This document shows, one piece after another, positions 7,544 to 15,538 of a stretch of DNA of 16,564 nt (its first letter is position 1; each line of letters starts with the position of its first letter). Location: assembly GCA_003244125.1 (NCBI GenBank), contig QHBL01000051.1, positions 1,604 to 18,167 of the forward strand, given 5' to 3'. A program made the translations under genes and the position numbers. The stretch is from Chthoniobacterales bacterium (GTDB lineage Bacteria; Verrucomicrobiota; Verrucomicrobiae; Chthoniobacterales; UBA10450). A model generated the notes under the pieces. The model ran no database searches. It was not told the DNA's origin and saw nothing but the letters and a program-made list of their open reading frames with translations.

Positions 7544-9945
7544 TAGGCCACGGGTGCCGCTTTCGGGATCGGTGCACGTTCCGCGATTTCCTCGCTCACT
7601 TCGGTAGCGTATTCCTGAAGCAAACGTTTTTCCCGCTCGCTCAACTGGCGCGGAGCGCTGTCGAAGAGACAGAGTGTGCCGATGGGCTGGCCATTAGGCG
7701 CGCGCAATGGCACGCCGGCGTAAAAGCGCAGCCCGCGCTCGCGCAAAAGCGGGTTGCTGGCGAAGCGACGGTCGCGGACGAGGTCTTCTACGACGAGCAT
7801 TTCGTTGCTGGCGATGACGTGGCTGCAAAGCGAGAACGCGCGCGACATTTGCCTGCTGCTGACCATGTCGTCCGGCAAACCGACCTGACTTTTGAAAAAT
7901 TGCCGTTCCCGGTCCATCAAGCTGATGAGTGCGATCTTCACGTCGAAGACGCGCGCCAGCTTGGCCGTGACGCGGTCGAAGGCGCGCTCCGGCTCGGTGT
8001 CGAGCAGGTTCAATTCGGCCAGAGCAGCGAGGCGTTCGTCTTCATTTGTGGGAATCGGCACCAGAGTCGGTTCTTCGTCCAAAACCGGGGCCAGTTTTGC
8101 CAATTGCACCACAGCGTCGGCCAGCGTGGTCACCACTTCGTCGGCGCCGGAATCGCGCAGGCGTTGCGCCGCGTCAGTCAGATTTTCCGTCGCGCCCCAG
8201 AGTCCGACCACGATTTTTAAATTGGGTAAACGAGTGTGCAGTTTGGTGCACAGATAACGTGCATGGATAACGGTGGTGGGAGCGACGACCGAAATGCAAA
8301 TGGAATCCGCGTTCCCCTTTTCCACCAACTCGATGAGCTCGCCCGCCACCAGTTTGCCCGGCGCGCTCTGCGCTTCGAAAGCATGCACTTCCAATAACTG
8401 GGCCAGCATCGCGCCCACCAGCTCATCGCGTTCGGCCCGAGCCGGCAGGCAATAAACGCGGCAGCCGGGCGCGAGCAGCGGTGATTCGGGCGTGTGTTCG
8501 GCTACTATCTGGTCCGCGTCGATCTTGGATTGCGGCGTCGGACGATTGCCGAGATCCTCGACAATGTCGCGCACAGCTTGCTCTATCGAAAGACGCTGGT
8601 CCGGATTGAGCGCTTCGCGCCGGTAATCCATCTCCGTCGCGGTCACCACCGGAATCAGCACCGAATCGTAGAGCGCGGTGAGCGAGTGCGCTTTTACGTA
8701 GTCTTCCGCCAGCTCGCTCGCTTCATTCAAGCCACCGGTGAGCAGCCGGTGATAACATTCTTCCGCGGGCGTGAGCGCTTCTTCATCGCTGAGCACGATG
8801 CTGAGAAAGGAAAGTCGCGGCACATGCCGGCCCATCACGACCAGACATACCGTCAACGGAGTGGAAAGCATCAAACCAAGCGGTCCCCAAAGCCAGGTCC
8901 AAAAGACCGCCGCGATAATGAGCGCGATGGAAGAAACGCCGGTGTGCCTTCCGTAGAGCAACGGCTCCATCACGTTATTGAGCACGAGCTCGATCCCACC
9001 GAAAAGCGCCACCGTTAAAATGGGCATGAGCCAGGTGGGCGAGACTGCGATGGCAAGCAGCGTGGGCAGACAGGTCGCGATCCACGGGCCGAGATAAGGA
9101 ATGAAACGGAGCATGGTGCCAAAGGCGCCCCAGAGCGCGGGATTAGGCACGCCGATGAAGTAAAGCCCGATCGCGATACAAACGCCGTAAGTGATATTGA
9201 CCGTGAGCTGGAGAAATAGGTAGCGCGAGACGCGGTGAGCGGCGTCTTCCATCGCTCGCGCCGTCGCGCTGATCCGGCCCTGGCCGATGAGACGAATGAG
9301 ACGGCTGCGTAAATCTTCGCGCTGAAAAAGCATGCAGATAACCAGCAGGAACACCAGCGCCGCAGTCCCGAGCGGGCCGAGCAGCGGGGCGATGATCGAT
9401 TTGACCAACTCAACCGGATTGGCTTTCGACGTCTCGACCACCTGCACCGGCATGGCTGGTGGCGTTGGATGCGGCGGCGACGCTACTGCCGTCTCCGGTT
9501 TGCCAGCTTCTTGAGTAACGGTCGGTGCGGACGATCCAGCACCGCCCGGTATCTCCTTTTTGAGTTCCTCCATCGTCTGGGAAAAGCGGGTGAACGCGCC
9601 GCCGCTCGGCACCTTGAAGGAATGAAGCTTGGCTTCAATGTTGACCTTGTAATCGGGCAGCTTCGTGGCCAGATCGACCAGTTGGCGCGTCAGCATCCAG
9701 CCGGCGCCGGCGATGATGCTGAAGATCATCGCCACCACGAACAAGACGGCGGCGATGCGGCCAATCCAGCGCTCGATCCGGCTTACCAGCGGCGAAAGCA
9801 GAAAAGTCAGGAGCGCCGCCAACGCGATGGGAATGAGCAGCTCGCGCGTGAAGTAAAGGGTCAGGACGACAAACGCAGTAAGAGCGAGTGTCCAAAGGCC
9901 GACGAGCGCATCAGCCGCGGCGGTTTTGCTTTTCGGCATCTGCAT
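7543..9945 (-). CDS. AI-2E-type permease fused to B12-binding-like and GAF domains
   Basis: This is an 800-residue protein in three parts. Residues about 12-385 form an AI-2E/YdiK-type permease: paired N-terminal helices, a long periplasmic or loop segment (about 95-175, Ala/Pro-rich at 137-170) and the signature GTMLRFIPYLGPWIA (276-290) with VLNNVMEPLLYG (321-332). Residues about 386-470 form a helical linker (LSDEEALTPAEECYHRLLTG). Residues 493-615 resemble a B12-binding Rossmann domain (ERDELVGAMLAQLLE, then VVGLWG), but the His of the DxHxxG cobalamin motif is absent. Residues 635-787 are a GAF domain of the bacteriophytochrome-neighbour type (LLDTEPERAFDRV, IALISLMDRERQFFKSQVGL, FYAGVPLR). 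AI-2E permeases of about 350 residues export varied small solutes. The extensions suggest that transport is regulated by a ligand or redox state. It is the first gene of the permease-pqiA-pqiA-pqiB unit. Confidence 0.88.
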   Translation of the reverse strand: MQMPKSKTAAADALVGLWTLALTAFVVLTLYFTRELLIPIALAALLTFLLSPLVSRIERWIGRIAAVLFVVAMIFSIIAGAGWMLTRQLVDLATKLPDYKVNIEAKLHSFKVPSGGAFTRFSQTMEELKKEIPGGAGSSAPTVTQEAGKPETAVASPPHPTPPAMPVQVVETSKANPVELVKSIIAPLLGPLGTAALVFLLVICMLFQREDLRSRLIRLIGQGRISATARAMEDAAHRVSRYLFLQLTVNITYGVCIAIGLYFIGVPNPALWGAFGTMLRFIPYLGPWIATCLPTLLAIAVSPTWLMPILTVALFGGIELVLNNVMEPLLYGRHTGVSSIALIIAAVFWTWLWGPLGLMLSTPLTVCLVVMGRHVPRLSFLSIVLSDEEALTPAEECYHRLLTGGLNEASELAEDYVKAHSLTALYDSVLIPVVTATEMDYRREALNPDQRLSIEQAVRDIVEDLGNRPTPQSKIDADQIVAEHTPESPLLAPGCRVYCLPARAERDELVGAMLAQLLEVHAFEAQSAPGKLVAGELIELVEKGNADSICISVVAPTTVIHARYLCTKLHTRLPNLKIVVGLWGATENLTDAAQRLRDSGADEVVTTLADAVVQLAKLAPVLDEEPTLVPIPTNEDERLAALAELNLLDTEPERAFDRVTAKLARVFDVKIALISLMDRERQFFKSQVGLPDDMVSSRQMSRAFSLCSHVIASNEMLVVEDLVRDRRFASNPLLRERGLRFYAGVPLRAPNGQPIGTLCLFDSAPRQLSEREKRLLQEYATEVSEEIAERAPIPKAAPVA

Positions 9946-10129
9946 CAGAGAGCGGTGGCTGCGACCGGACGAAAAGCCGGGGCTCTGTTTCGGGGAGGGT
10001 TCGTTAACAACGCTGGAGGGGCCAGATTGCCCTCACGTATCTTCGCATCTCGCGCCGCGCCTGCGCGCGTTGGCCCGCTGTTGTTGGGTGAACGTTGAAG
10101 GGTCAGATCGCTGAAGGTCGATTCGCCGA

Positions 10130-11431
10130 TCACGGTTCACCTTCCTCCCCCTCTTCGCGCTCGAGCAGCTCCGGCAACAATGGCTGCGGATTTTCCGGCA
10201 TCTCCTCCACGTCGCGCAGCTTCCTGCTCAAGGCGCGCGAACGCACATCCACGTCTTCCATCTTGCGCGCGGCCTGATCGAGCTTGTCCTTCACCGCGGA
10301 AAGCGCGTCCCCGAATTTCCCAAACTCCGTCTTGACCCCAGCTAACAAGTTCCAGACTTCACTCGAGCGCTTCTGAATGGCGAGCGTGCGGAACCCCATC
10401 TGCAAACTGTTGAGCAAAGCTGCCAGCGTCGTGGGGCCGGCAAACACAACGCGGCAATCCCGCTGCACTTGTTCGACTAATCCGGCGCGCCGAATCGCTT
10501 CCGCGTAAAGCCCTTCCGTGGGCAAAAACATGATGGCGAAGTCCGTCGTCTTCGGCGGGTTGATGTACTTCCCGCAAATGTCTTTTGCGCACTTCTTCAG
10601 CTGCGTCTCAAGCCCGCGCATGGCCTCATCGATTTTCACCGCATCCGCATTTTCCTGCGCCGCGACCAGGCGTTGATAATCTTCCACCGGAAACTTCGCG
10701 TCGATCGGCAGCCAGACCGGCGCGCCGTTGTTATCGCCCGGCAATTTGATCGCGAAATCGACGCGCTCGCCCGTGTCATCGCGCGTCGGCACATTGCGCG
10801 CGAACTGCTCGCGTGTGAGCACCTGCTCGAGCAGCGAGCCAAGCTGCACTTCACCCCAGCCGCCGCGCGTCTTCACGTTCGCCAGAACCTTCTGCAACCC
10901 GCCCACATCGCTCGCCAACTGCTGCATCGCCCCGAGCCCTTGATGCACCTGCTCTAGCCGCTCACTCACCAGCTTGAAGGAATCACCGAGCCGCTTCTCC
11001 AGCGTGCTCTGCAATTTCTCGTCCACGGTCGCGCGCATCTTCTCGATCTGTGCCGTGTTCTCCTCCCGCAGCTCTTTCAGCCGCAAATCGACATTGTCCG
11101 TCAGCCGGCGCGCCTGCACCGTCACGCTTTCAAGCTGCGCTCGTAGCATCGCGCTGATTTCACCAAATGATTTGAGCGTGGTATCGCTCACGTTCTTGAG
11201 CGCGCCACCTAATTCCTCGCGCTGCGCTTTCGCTGCATGGGCTGATTCCTCGCGGTTCCGCGCAAATTCATCGCGGAACGTTTTCTCCTCCCGCTCCTGC
11301 GCGGTGGCGAGCGACTCGATTTGTTTACCCAGCTCGGAGCCGCGATCACGGGAACGCGTCAGCAAAAAAGCAAGGAGCACGACGGCCGCGCCGAGACCGA
11401 GACCGATGAGCGCGTAAACGGAGGGATTCAC
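10130..11431 (-). CDS. rmuC: RmuC family DNA recombination protein
   Basis: This is a 433-residue protein. An N-terminal membrane anchor (about 5-25, ALIGLGLGAAVVLLAFLL) is followed by a long charged coiled coil (about 35-165). The RmuC nuclease-like domain runs from about 170 to 395, with the signatures RGGWGEVQLGSLLEQVL (189-205), DFAIKLPG (225-232) and PIDAKFPVEDY (242-251). RmuC limits recombination between inverted repeats in E. coli and has a predicted PD-(D/E)xK-like fold. That known role is notable in a region full of palindromes, though RmuC is common in bacteria generally. The start is a GTG at 11431, chosen because it opens directly before the anchor helix; AAAGG lies very close upstream. 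The acidic tail ends at 10130. It is followed after 184 bp by the permease gene on the same strand and may be co-transcribed with it. Confidence 0.93.
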   Translation of the reverse strand: MNPSVYALIGLGLGAAVVLLAFLLTRSRDRGSELGKQIESLATAQEREEKTFRDEFARNREESAHAAKAQREELGGALKNVSDTTLKSFGEISAMLRAQLESVTVQARRLTDNVDLRLKELREENTAQIEKMRATVDEKLQSTLEKRLGDSFKLVSERLEQVHQGLGAMQQLASDVGGLQKVLANVKTRGGWGEVQLGSLLEQVLTREQFARNVPTRDDTGERVDFAIKLPGDNNGAPVWLPIDAKFPVEDYQRLVAAQENADAVKIDEAMRGLETQLKKCAKDICGKYINPPKTTDFAIMFLPTEGLYAEAIRRAGLVEQVQRDCRVVFAGPTTLAALLNSLQMGFRTLAIQKRSSEVWNLLAGVKTEFGKFGDALSAVKDKLDQAARKMEDVDVRSRALSRKLRDVEEMPENPQPLLPELLEREEGEEGEP

Positions 11432-11502
11432 GCCTTTGAGTACGTGAAACGCGCGCGAGGTTCAAGCGGAGGCAGCGTGCACTTCGCAACGTTGTCCCAT
11501 TC

Positions 11503-11595
11503 GTCATCCCGAGCCGCGCAGAGGGCGAGGGAACCTCACGAACGTGCTAAAGCGTTAGACCATTTGTGACGTTCCTCGCTGTCGCTCGGGATGAC
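11503..11595. repeat. Palindromic hairpin repeat, copy 3
   Basis: Family ends GTCATCCCGAG (left) and CTCGGGATGAC (11585-11595) pair, as do the inner blocks CGAGGGAAC and GTTCCTCG. The loop is longer and unlike that of the other copies. On its right it directly abuts the broken 5' end of a kinase/TPR-like remnant, and on its left it lies 71 bp upstream of rmuC (minus strand). Confidence 0.85.
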
Positions 11596-11783
11596 AGGGA
11601 GAGGGAGCGCTCGCGCAAAACAAGCCGGCCGAACCGATCCTCCTCGCCGGCTATGGAGGACTCAAAGCAGCGCTGGGACCGGAACATCCGCGCGCGCGCG
11701 CCGCCGCGCAGGTGTTGGCGAAATTCTACGAAGCAGCCGGGCGCCCAGAGTTGGCCGCTCCTTACCGCAGCTCGCAGGACTGA
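11595..11783 (+). pseudogene. 3' remnant of a kinase/TPR-type gene
   Basis: Reading on the plus strand in the frame ending at TGA 11781-11783 gives 62 residues, including ILLAGYGGLKAALGPEHP, VLAKFYEAAGRPELAAPYR and a final SSQD. This looks like the last TPR units of the long serine/threonine-kinase or WD/TPR proteins common in Planctomycetes-Verrucomicrobia, whose ends read like LLxGYxGLK...LYEAWGKPExAAxYR. A stop precedes it in frame at 11592-11594, within the palindromic repeat, and no start codon or upstream domain is present. The gene therefore appears to have been deleted from the left exactly up to the repeat. A tiny functional ORF is unlikely. The parent family is recognised from memory only. 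Confidence 0.5.
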
Positions 11784-11848
11784 GCACCGGCAGTACTTGC
11801 AGCGGTTCCACGGCATGCTATGGGCGGCTACGCATTTCGCGAGGGCAA

Positions 11849-13648
11849 ATGGAAACGACGACAACACCAACACGAGCCGAGATTCCCGAAGCTGATAAGT
11901 GGGACCTGACGCATCTCTTCGCTGATGTGGGTAAATGGCAGGACGATGTGGCCTGGATCACGCGCACGTTTCCGCAAATCGCGCGGTGGAAAGGCCGTGT
12001 GGCCGAGTCACCCCGCACCTTGGCCGAGGTGCTCGAGTTCGAGAAGCAGCTCGATCTCAAAATCGAGCGCGTCTATCACTACGCGTCGCTTCAGCTCGCC
12101 GAGGATAGCTCGAACAACGAATACCTCACCCGCGTCGGTCAGCTCCAGAATTTGATGACGCAGATCGGCGAAGCTTCCGCCTTCGTCGTGCCGGAGATTC
12201 AGGCGATCGACGACGCGCGCTGGGAAGAATTCATCCGCGATCCGGCGTTAAGAGAATGGCGTATCCAGTTGCACAAAATCCGCCGGCTGCGCCCGCATGT
12301 TCTGTCGGAGAAAGAGGAACGCCTGCTCGCGCTGGGGGCCGCTGCACTCAGCGGCTACGATGATGCGTTTTCGCAGCTGACGAATGTGGACATGAAGTTC
12401 GGCGTGCTTATCGACTCTGATGGCCGCGAGAAGCCGCTCACGCAAAGCACCTACAGCTCGTTCCTGCTCAAGCGCGATCGCGGAGTCAGAGAGCGCGCTT
12501 TCACGCAGTTTTATGGCGAGTTCACCGATCACCAGTTCACTCTCGCCGCTTCGCTCGCTTACTCAGTCAAGGCCGACGTCTTCCGCGCCCGCGCGCGCAA
12601 TTACCATGGCGCCCTGGAAGCATCGCTCTTCAAAGACGATGTGCCGATTGCCGTTTATGACGGTTTGATCGCGTCGGTGCGCAACGGCATTCCCGCCTTG
12701 TTGCGTTACTACGAGCTACGGCGTCGCGTGCTTAAGTTAAGTGAACTCCATGCCTATGATACCTATGTCCCGTTAGTTCCCGAAATCGATACCCGCATCT
12801 CCTTCGAAGAGGCTATCGAGAAAGTGACCGCTTCGCTTCATCCATTGGGCGACGAATACGTGCAGACCTTGAAAGAAGGTTTGCGCGGCCGCTGGTGCGA
12901 TCGCTACGAGACAAAAGGCAAGCGCAGCGGCGCTTTCTCCAGCGGCAGCTACGGCGCTCCGCCTTATATCCTCATGAACTACAAGGAGGATGTCTTCGCC
13001 GATGTCTACACCCTCGCGCACGAAGCCGGTCACTCCATGCACACCTGGTTCGCCCAGAAATCACAGCTATTTCAAGACTACGACTACCCTATTTTTCTGG
13101 CCGAAGTCGCAAGCACCTTCAACGAAGAGCTCCTCACTCATTCCTTGTTAGAACAGACAACTGATCCGAAGATGCGCGCCTACATCATTAACCGGCAGAT
13201 CGACGACATTCGCGGCACAGTCTTCCGGCAAACCATGTTCGCTGAATTCGAGAAGGTGATTCACACCATCGAAGAATCAGGCGAGGCGCTCACGCGGGAT
13301 GTTTTCAAGAATGAGTATCGTGAACTACTCAAGACATACTTCGGTGACACCGTTGTCATCGATCCGCAGCTCGATTTGGAATGTCTACGCATCCCGCATT
13401 TCTACAGCGCCTTCTATGTTTACAAATACGCCACTGGTCTCGCCGCCGCAGTCGCGCTTTCACAACGCGTGCTCGTCGGCGAACCAGGCGCGGTCGAAAG
13501 CTATCTCGGCTTCCTCAAGTCGGGAGGTTCGAAATTCCCGCTCCAAACATTGAAGGACGCAGGCGTTGATATGACCACAGCCGAACCGGTGCACAGCACG
13601 CTCGCACTCTTCGAGCGGCGGCTAAGTGAGCTCGAGCAACTTCTGTAG
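11849..13648 (+). CDS. pepF: Oligoendopeptidase F (M3 family)
   Basis: This is a cytoplasmic zinc oligopeptidase that cleaves medium-length peptides. It has 599 residues from ATG 11849, which is preceded by GAGGG at 11841-11845. The frame is open back to 11591, but that stretch is repeat and pseudogene sequence, so the longer start is rejected. The N-terminal PepF domain (about 15-190, helical, with WDLTHLF at 18-24 typical of the family start) is followed by the M3 catalytic domain. The zinc motif is LAHEAGHSMHTWF with H391, E392 and H395, and the third ligand is probably E419 in AEVASTFNE. A conserved YKYATGLAAAVAL stretch lies near the C-terminus. The length and order are normal and the gene looks intact. 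Its TAG stop lies in the first bases of a repeat (CTGTAGCCG). It stands alone on the plus strand with repeats on both sides. Confidence 0.95.
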   Translation: METTTTPTRAEIPEADKWDLTHLFADVGKWQDDVAWITRTFPQIARWKGRVAESPRTLAEVLEFEKQLDLKIERVYHYASLQLAEDSSNNEYLTRVGQLQNLMTQIGEASAFVVPEIQAIDDARWEEFIRDPALREWRIQLHKIRRLRPHVLSEKEERLLALGAAALSGYDDAFSQLTNVDMKFGVLIDSDGREKPLTQSTYSSFLLKRDRGVRERAFTQFYGEFTDHQFTLAASLAYSVKADVFRARARNYHGALEASLFKDDVPIAVYDGLIASVRNGIPALLRYYELRRRVLKLSELHAYDTYVPLVPEIDTRISFEEAIEKVTASLHPLGDEYVQTLKEGLRGRWCDRYETKGKRSGAFSSGSYGAPPYILMNYKEDVFADVYTLAHEAGHSMHTWFAQKSQLFQDYDYPIFLAEVASTFNEELLTHSLLEQTTDPKMRAYIINRQIDDIRGTVFRQTMFAEFEKVIHTIEESGEALTRDVFKNEYRELLKTYFGDTVVIDPQLDLECLRIPHFYSAFYVYKYATGLAAAVALSQRVLVGEPGAVESYLGFLKSGGSKFPLQTLKDAGVDMTTAEPVHSTLALFERRLSELEQLL

Positions 13649-13776
13649 CCGTTTCGCTGCAAGCGGTCATCGCACTCCTGTAGCCGTTTCGCTGCGCGAA
13701 ACGTGACACATGAGGCATGGTCACGGAGTAAAATCGCGACGCGCTCTCCCGCGTCGCCCACAGCGCGACGGCTACA
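13643..13776. repeat. Composite repeat with TGTAGCCGTTTCGCTGC units
   Basis: The unit CTGTAGCCGTTTCGCTGC occurs twice as a direct repeat (13643-13660 and 13678-13695). The second copy continues into a local hairpin CGTTTCG-CTGCG-CGAAACG (about 13685-13703). At the right end CGCGACGGCTACA (13764-13776) is the inverse of TGTAGCCGT. The first copy contributes the pepF stop codon. It fills most of the 191-bp gap before the TPR gene, and nothing else is seen there. Confidence 0.8.
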
Positions 13777-13839
13777 AGGTTTCTAGAAATTCTCAAAGCT
13801 CCACCAGCAGTTGGCAAGCTGGCTGCTTGAAGCAAATGC

Positions 13840-14307
13840 GTGAAGCTCGAGCGACAACTTCGCGCCGCCTGCGGATACGCCGAGCTCGGCATGACGGCCG
13901 AATCAATCGCCGAACTCAACGCGATGGACGACGAATACCAGCAGCGTCCGGAAGTGCTGCAACTGCGCCTGCACCATCTCATGCGCAAAAAGCAGTGGAC
14001 GCGTGCGCTCACCGTCAGCCGCAAGCTCTGTCGCGTCGCGCCTCAAGCGAGCGCCGGATTTCTTCACGCCGGTTTCTGTTTGCATCAAATCGGACGCACG
14101 GCGGAAGCGAAGAAACTTCTGCTGAAAGGCCCGAGCGCGCTGCTGAGCGAGCCGATCTATTACTACAACATGGGCTGCTACGAAGTGCTGCTCGGCAACC
14201 TCCAGGACGCGCGGATGCATCTCGACATCTCCTTCAAAATGGACGCGAGCTTCCGCGATCTCGCGAAAAAAGATCCCGACCTCGAGCCGCTGCACGATTT
14301 GCTCTAA
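13840..14307 (+). CDS. Small TPR protein
   Basis: This is a 155-residue soluble protein with no signal peptide or membrane segment. Helical pairs fit four or so TPR-like units: RAACGYAELGMTAESIAELN (about 8-27), LQLRLHHLMRKKQWTRALTV (40-59), GFLHAGFCLHQIGRTAEAKK (73-92) and YYNMGCYEVLLGNLQDARMH (108-127). The tail DPDLEPLHDLL is typical of bacterial TPR proteins. Such proteins are scaffolds; no partner is evident and no function can be assigned. The start is GTG 13840, with GAAG about 9 bases upstream. A longer overlapping frame (13710-14708) is low-complexity arginine-rich shadow coding. A repeat starts right after the TAA stop and leads into the esterase gene on the same strand, so the two may be co-transcribed. 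Confidence 0.8.
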   Translation: MKLERQLRAACGYAELGMTAESIAELNAMDDEYQQRPEVLQLRLHHLMRKKQWTRALTVSRKLCRVAPQASAGFLHAGFCLHQIGRTAEAKKLLLKGPSALLSEPIYYYNMGCYEVLLGNLQDARMHLDISFKMDASFRDLAKKDPDLEPLHDLL

Positions 14308-14308
14308 C

Positions 14309-14368
14309 GAGGAGGGACGAGCTCTGTCTCGTCCCAAATCACTGGACGGAAGGGCCGCCGTCCCTCCA
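14309..14368. repeat. Double-hairpin repeat between TPR gene and esterase
   Basis: The hairpin GGGACGA...TCGTCCC (14314-14335) is followed by GGACGG...CCGTCC (14344-14363), and the outer GGAGGGA/TCCCTCC ends also pair. It begins one base after the TPR stop codon and ends 9 bp before the esterase ATG, occupying almost the entire gap. It could hinder or pause read-through translation into the downstream gene. Confidence 0.8.
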
Positions 14369-14377
14369 GATTGCCCG

Positions 14378-15538
14378 ATGCGTCTGCATCCCGGGGAACT
14401 GCGCGAACGTCTCGCTCCTCTTTTCGAGGAGGATTTCATATCGGGCGGTGACCTCGGCGCCGCGGTTTCGATCTGGCAAAATGGAAAATCGATTCTCGAG
14501 TTGCACGGCGGCTTCCGCGATGCGCGACGCGAGCAGGCTTGGACGCACGACACGATCGTGCTCGTCTGGTCGGCTACGAAAGGGATCGGGAGCGCTTGTC
14601 TGCTGCATGTGTTGCAGGAAAACGGGATCGAACTCAGCCGGCGCGTGGCGGAGTTCTGGCCGGAGTTCGGGCAGAAGGGCAAAAACGAGATCACAATCTC
14701 GGAGCTGATGGCGCATTCCGCAGGACTTTGCGCACTGGATGAGAACGCCGACGTCACTGATGATTCCGCCGTCATTCGCTCGCTCGAAAAGCAGGCGCCG
14801 CTTTGGCCGCCGGGCAGCGCGCATGGCTATCACGCGCGAACGTTTGGATTCCTCATCAATGAGCTGACGCGCCGCATCAGCGGCAGTTCCATTTCAGATT
14901 ATTGGCGGCGCAACTTTGCCGAGCCGCTCGAGCTCGATTTCTGGATCGGCTTGCCCGCAGAGCTGAATGCGCGCTGCGCCACCATCTATGCGGCGAAAGC
15001 GGGTAAGCCGCCTGAACCGGCGCAGTTTTACCGGGATCTCGCCACGCCCGGCACGCTCCAGCGCAAGACCTTCACCTCGCCCCACGGACTTCACGCGGTC
15101 AGCGCCATGAACAAACCGGAAAATCGCGCGCTCGACATTGTTTCTTTCGGCGGGATCGGCAGCGCAACGGCGCTGGCTAAATTTTACGCTATGCTCGCGA
15201 ATGGCGGAGAGATGGAAGGCCGGCACTTTTTCGACCGCTGCACGATCGAGCAAATGACAACCACGTTAGCTAACGGCGTGGATCGCGTGTTTGAAATCCC
15301 AACGGCGTTCTCCGCGGGATTCATGAAAGATTCGGCGGCTGCGCCAAGGAGAATTTTCGGCGCGTCTAAGACCGCGTTCGGCCAGCCTGGCGCTGGCGGC
15401 AGCCACGCGTTCGCCGATCCAGAGAACGGAATCGCTTTCGCCTACGTCATCAACCAGATGGAGCAAACGTTGTTGCCTAACGAGAAGTCGCTGCGTCTGG
15501 TGAATGCGCTGTACAACCAGGTGAATGATGACTGGTGA
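14378..15538 (+). CDS. Class C beta-lactamase-like serine hydrolase (EstB-type)
   Basis: This is a 386-residue cytoplasmic protein (no signal peptide) of the penicillin-binding/beta-lactamase fold, most like EstB-type esterases and LACTB-like hydrolases. The nucleophile motif SATK is at S65-K68, and the base-like Tyr lies in GYHARTFG (Y151), followed by GGIGSATALAKFYAMLANGG (258-277). At the third motif position, where this family usually has FGHPGAGGS and beta-lactamases KTG, it reads FGQPGAGGS (Q336). The absence of a signal peptide speaks against a true periplasmic beta-lactamase. Short-chain ester, amide or D-peptide hydrolysis is more likely, with the substrate unknown. The ATG at 14378 lies 9 bp after a hairpin repeat and has no clear ribosome binding site. 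The TGA stop lies in another repeat (GGTGATAAGTGAATGG). Confidence 0.88.
   Translation: MRLHPGELRERLAPLFEEDFISGGDLGAAVSIWQNGKSILELHGGFRDARREQAWTHDTIVLVWSATKGIGSACLLHVLQENGIELSRRVAEFWPEFGQKGKNEITISELMAHSAGLCALDENADVTDDSAVIRSLEKQAPLWPPGSAHGYHARTFGFLINELTRRISGSSISDYWRRNFAEPLELDFWIGLPAELNARCATIYAAKAGKPPEPAQFYRDLATPGTLQRKTFTSPHGLHAVSAMNKPENRALDIVSFGGIGSATALAKFYAMLANGGEMEGRHFFDRCTIEQMTTTLANGVDRVFEIPTAFSAGFMKDSAAAPRRIFGASKTAFGQPGAGGSHAFADPENGIAFAYVINQMEQTLLPNEKSLRLVNALYNQVNDDW

Noticed and set aside
9945..10133. 62-residue minus-strand frame between rmuC and the permease
   Set aside because: It overlaps the rmuC stop but has no ribosome binding site, no domain and low-complexity composition. It is probably degenerate intergenic sequence.
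11591..11848. N-terminal extension of oligoendopeptidase F
   Set aside because: It translates repeat sequence and the wrong frame of the kinase/TPR remnant. ATG 11849 has a GAGGG site and begins at the family start.
13710..14708. 332-residue plus-strand open frame
   Set aside because: Its translation is arginine-, serine- and alanine-rich with no motif, and it overlaps the well-formed TPR and esterase genes in another frame. It is a GC-driven shadow.
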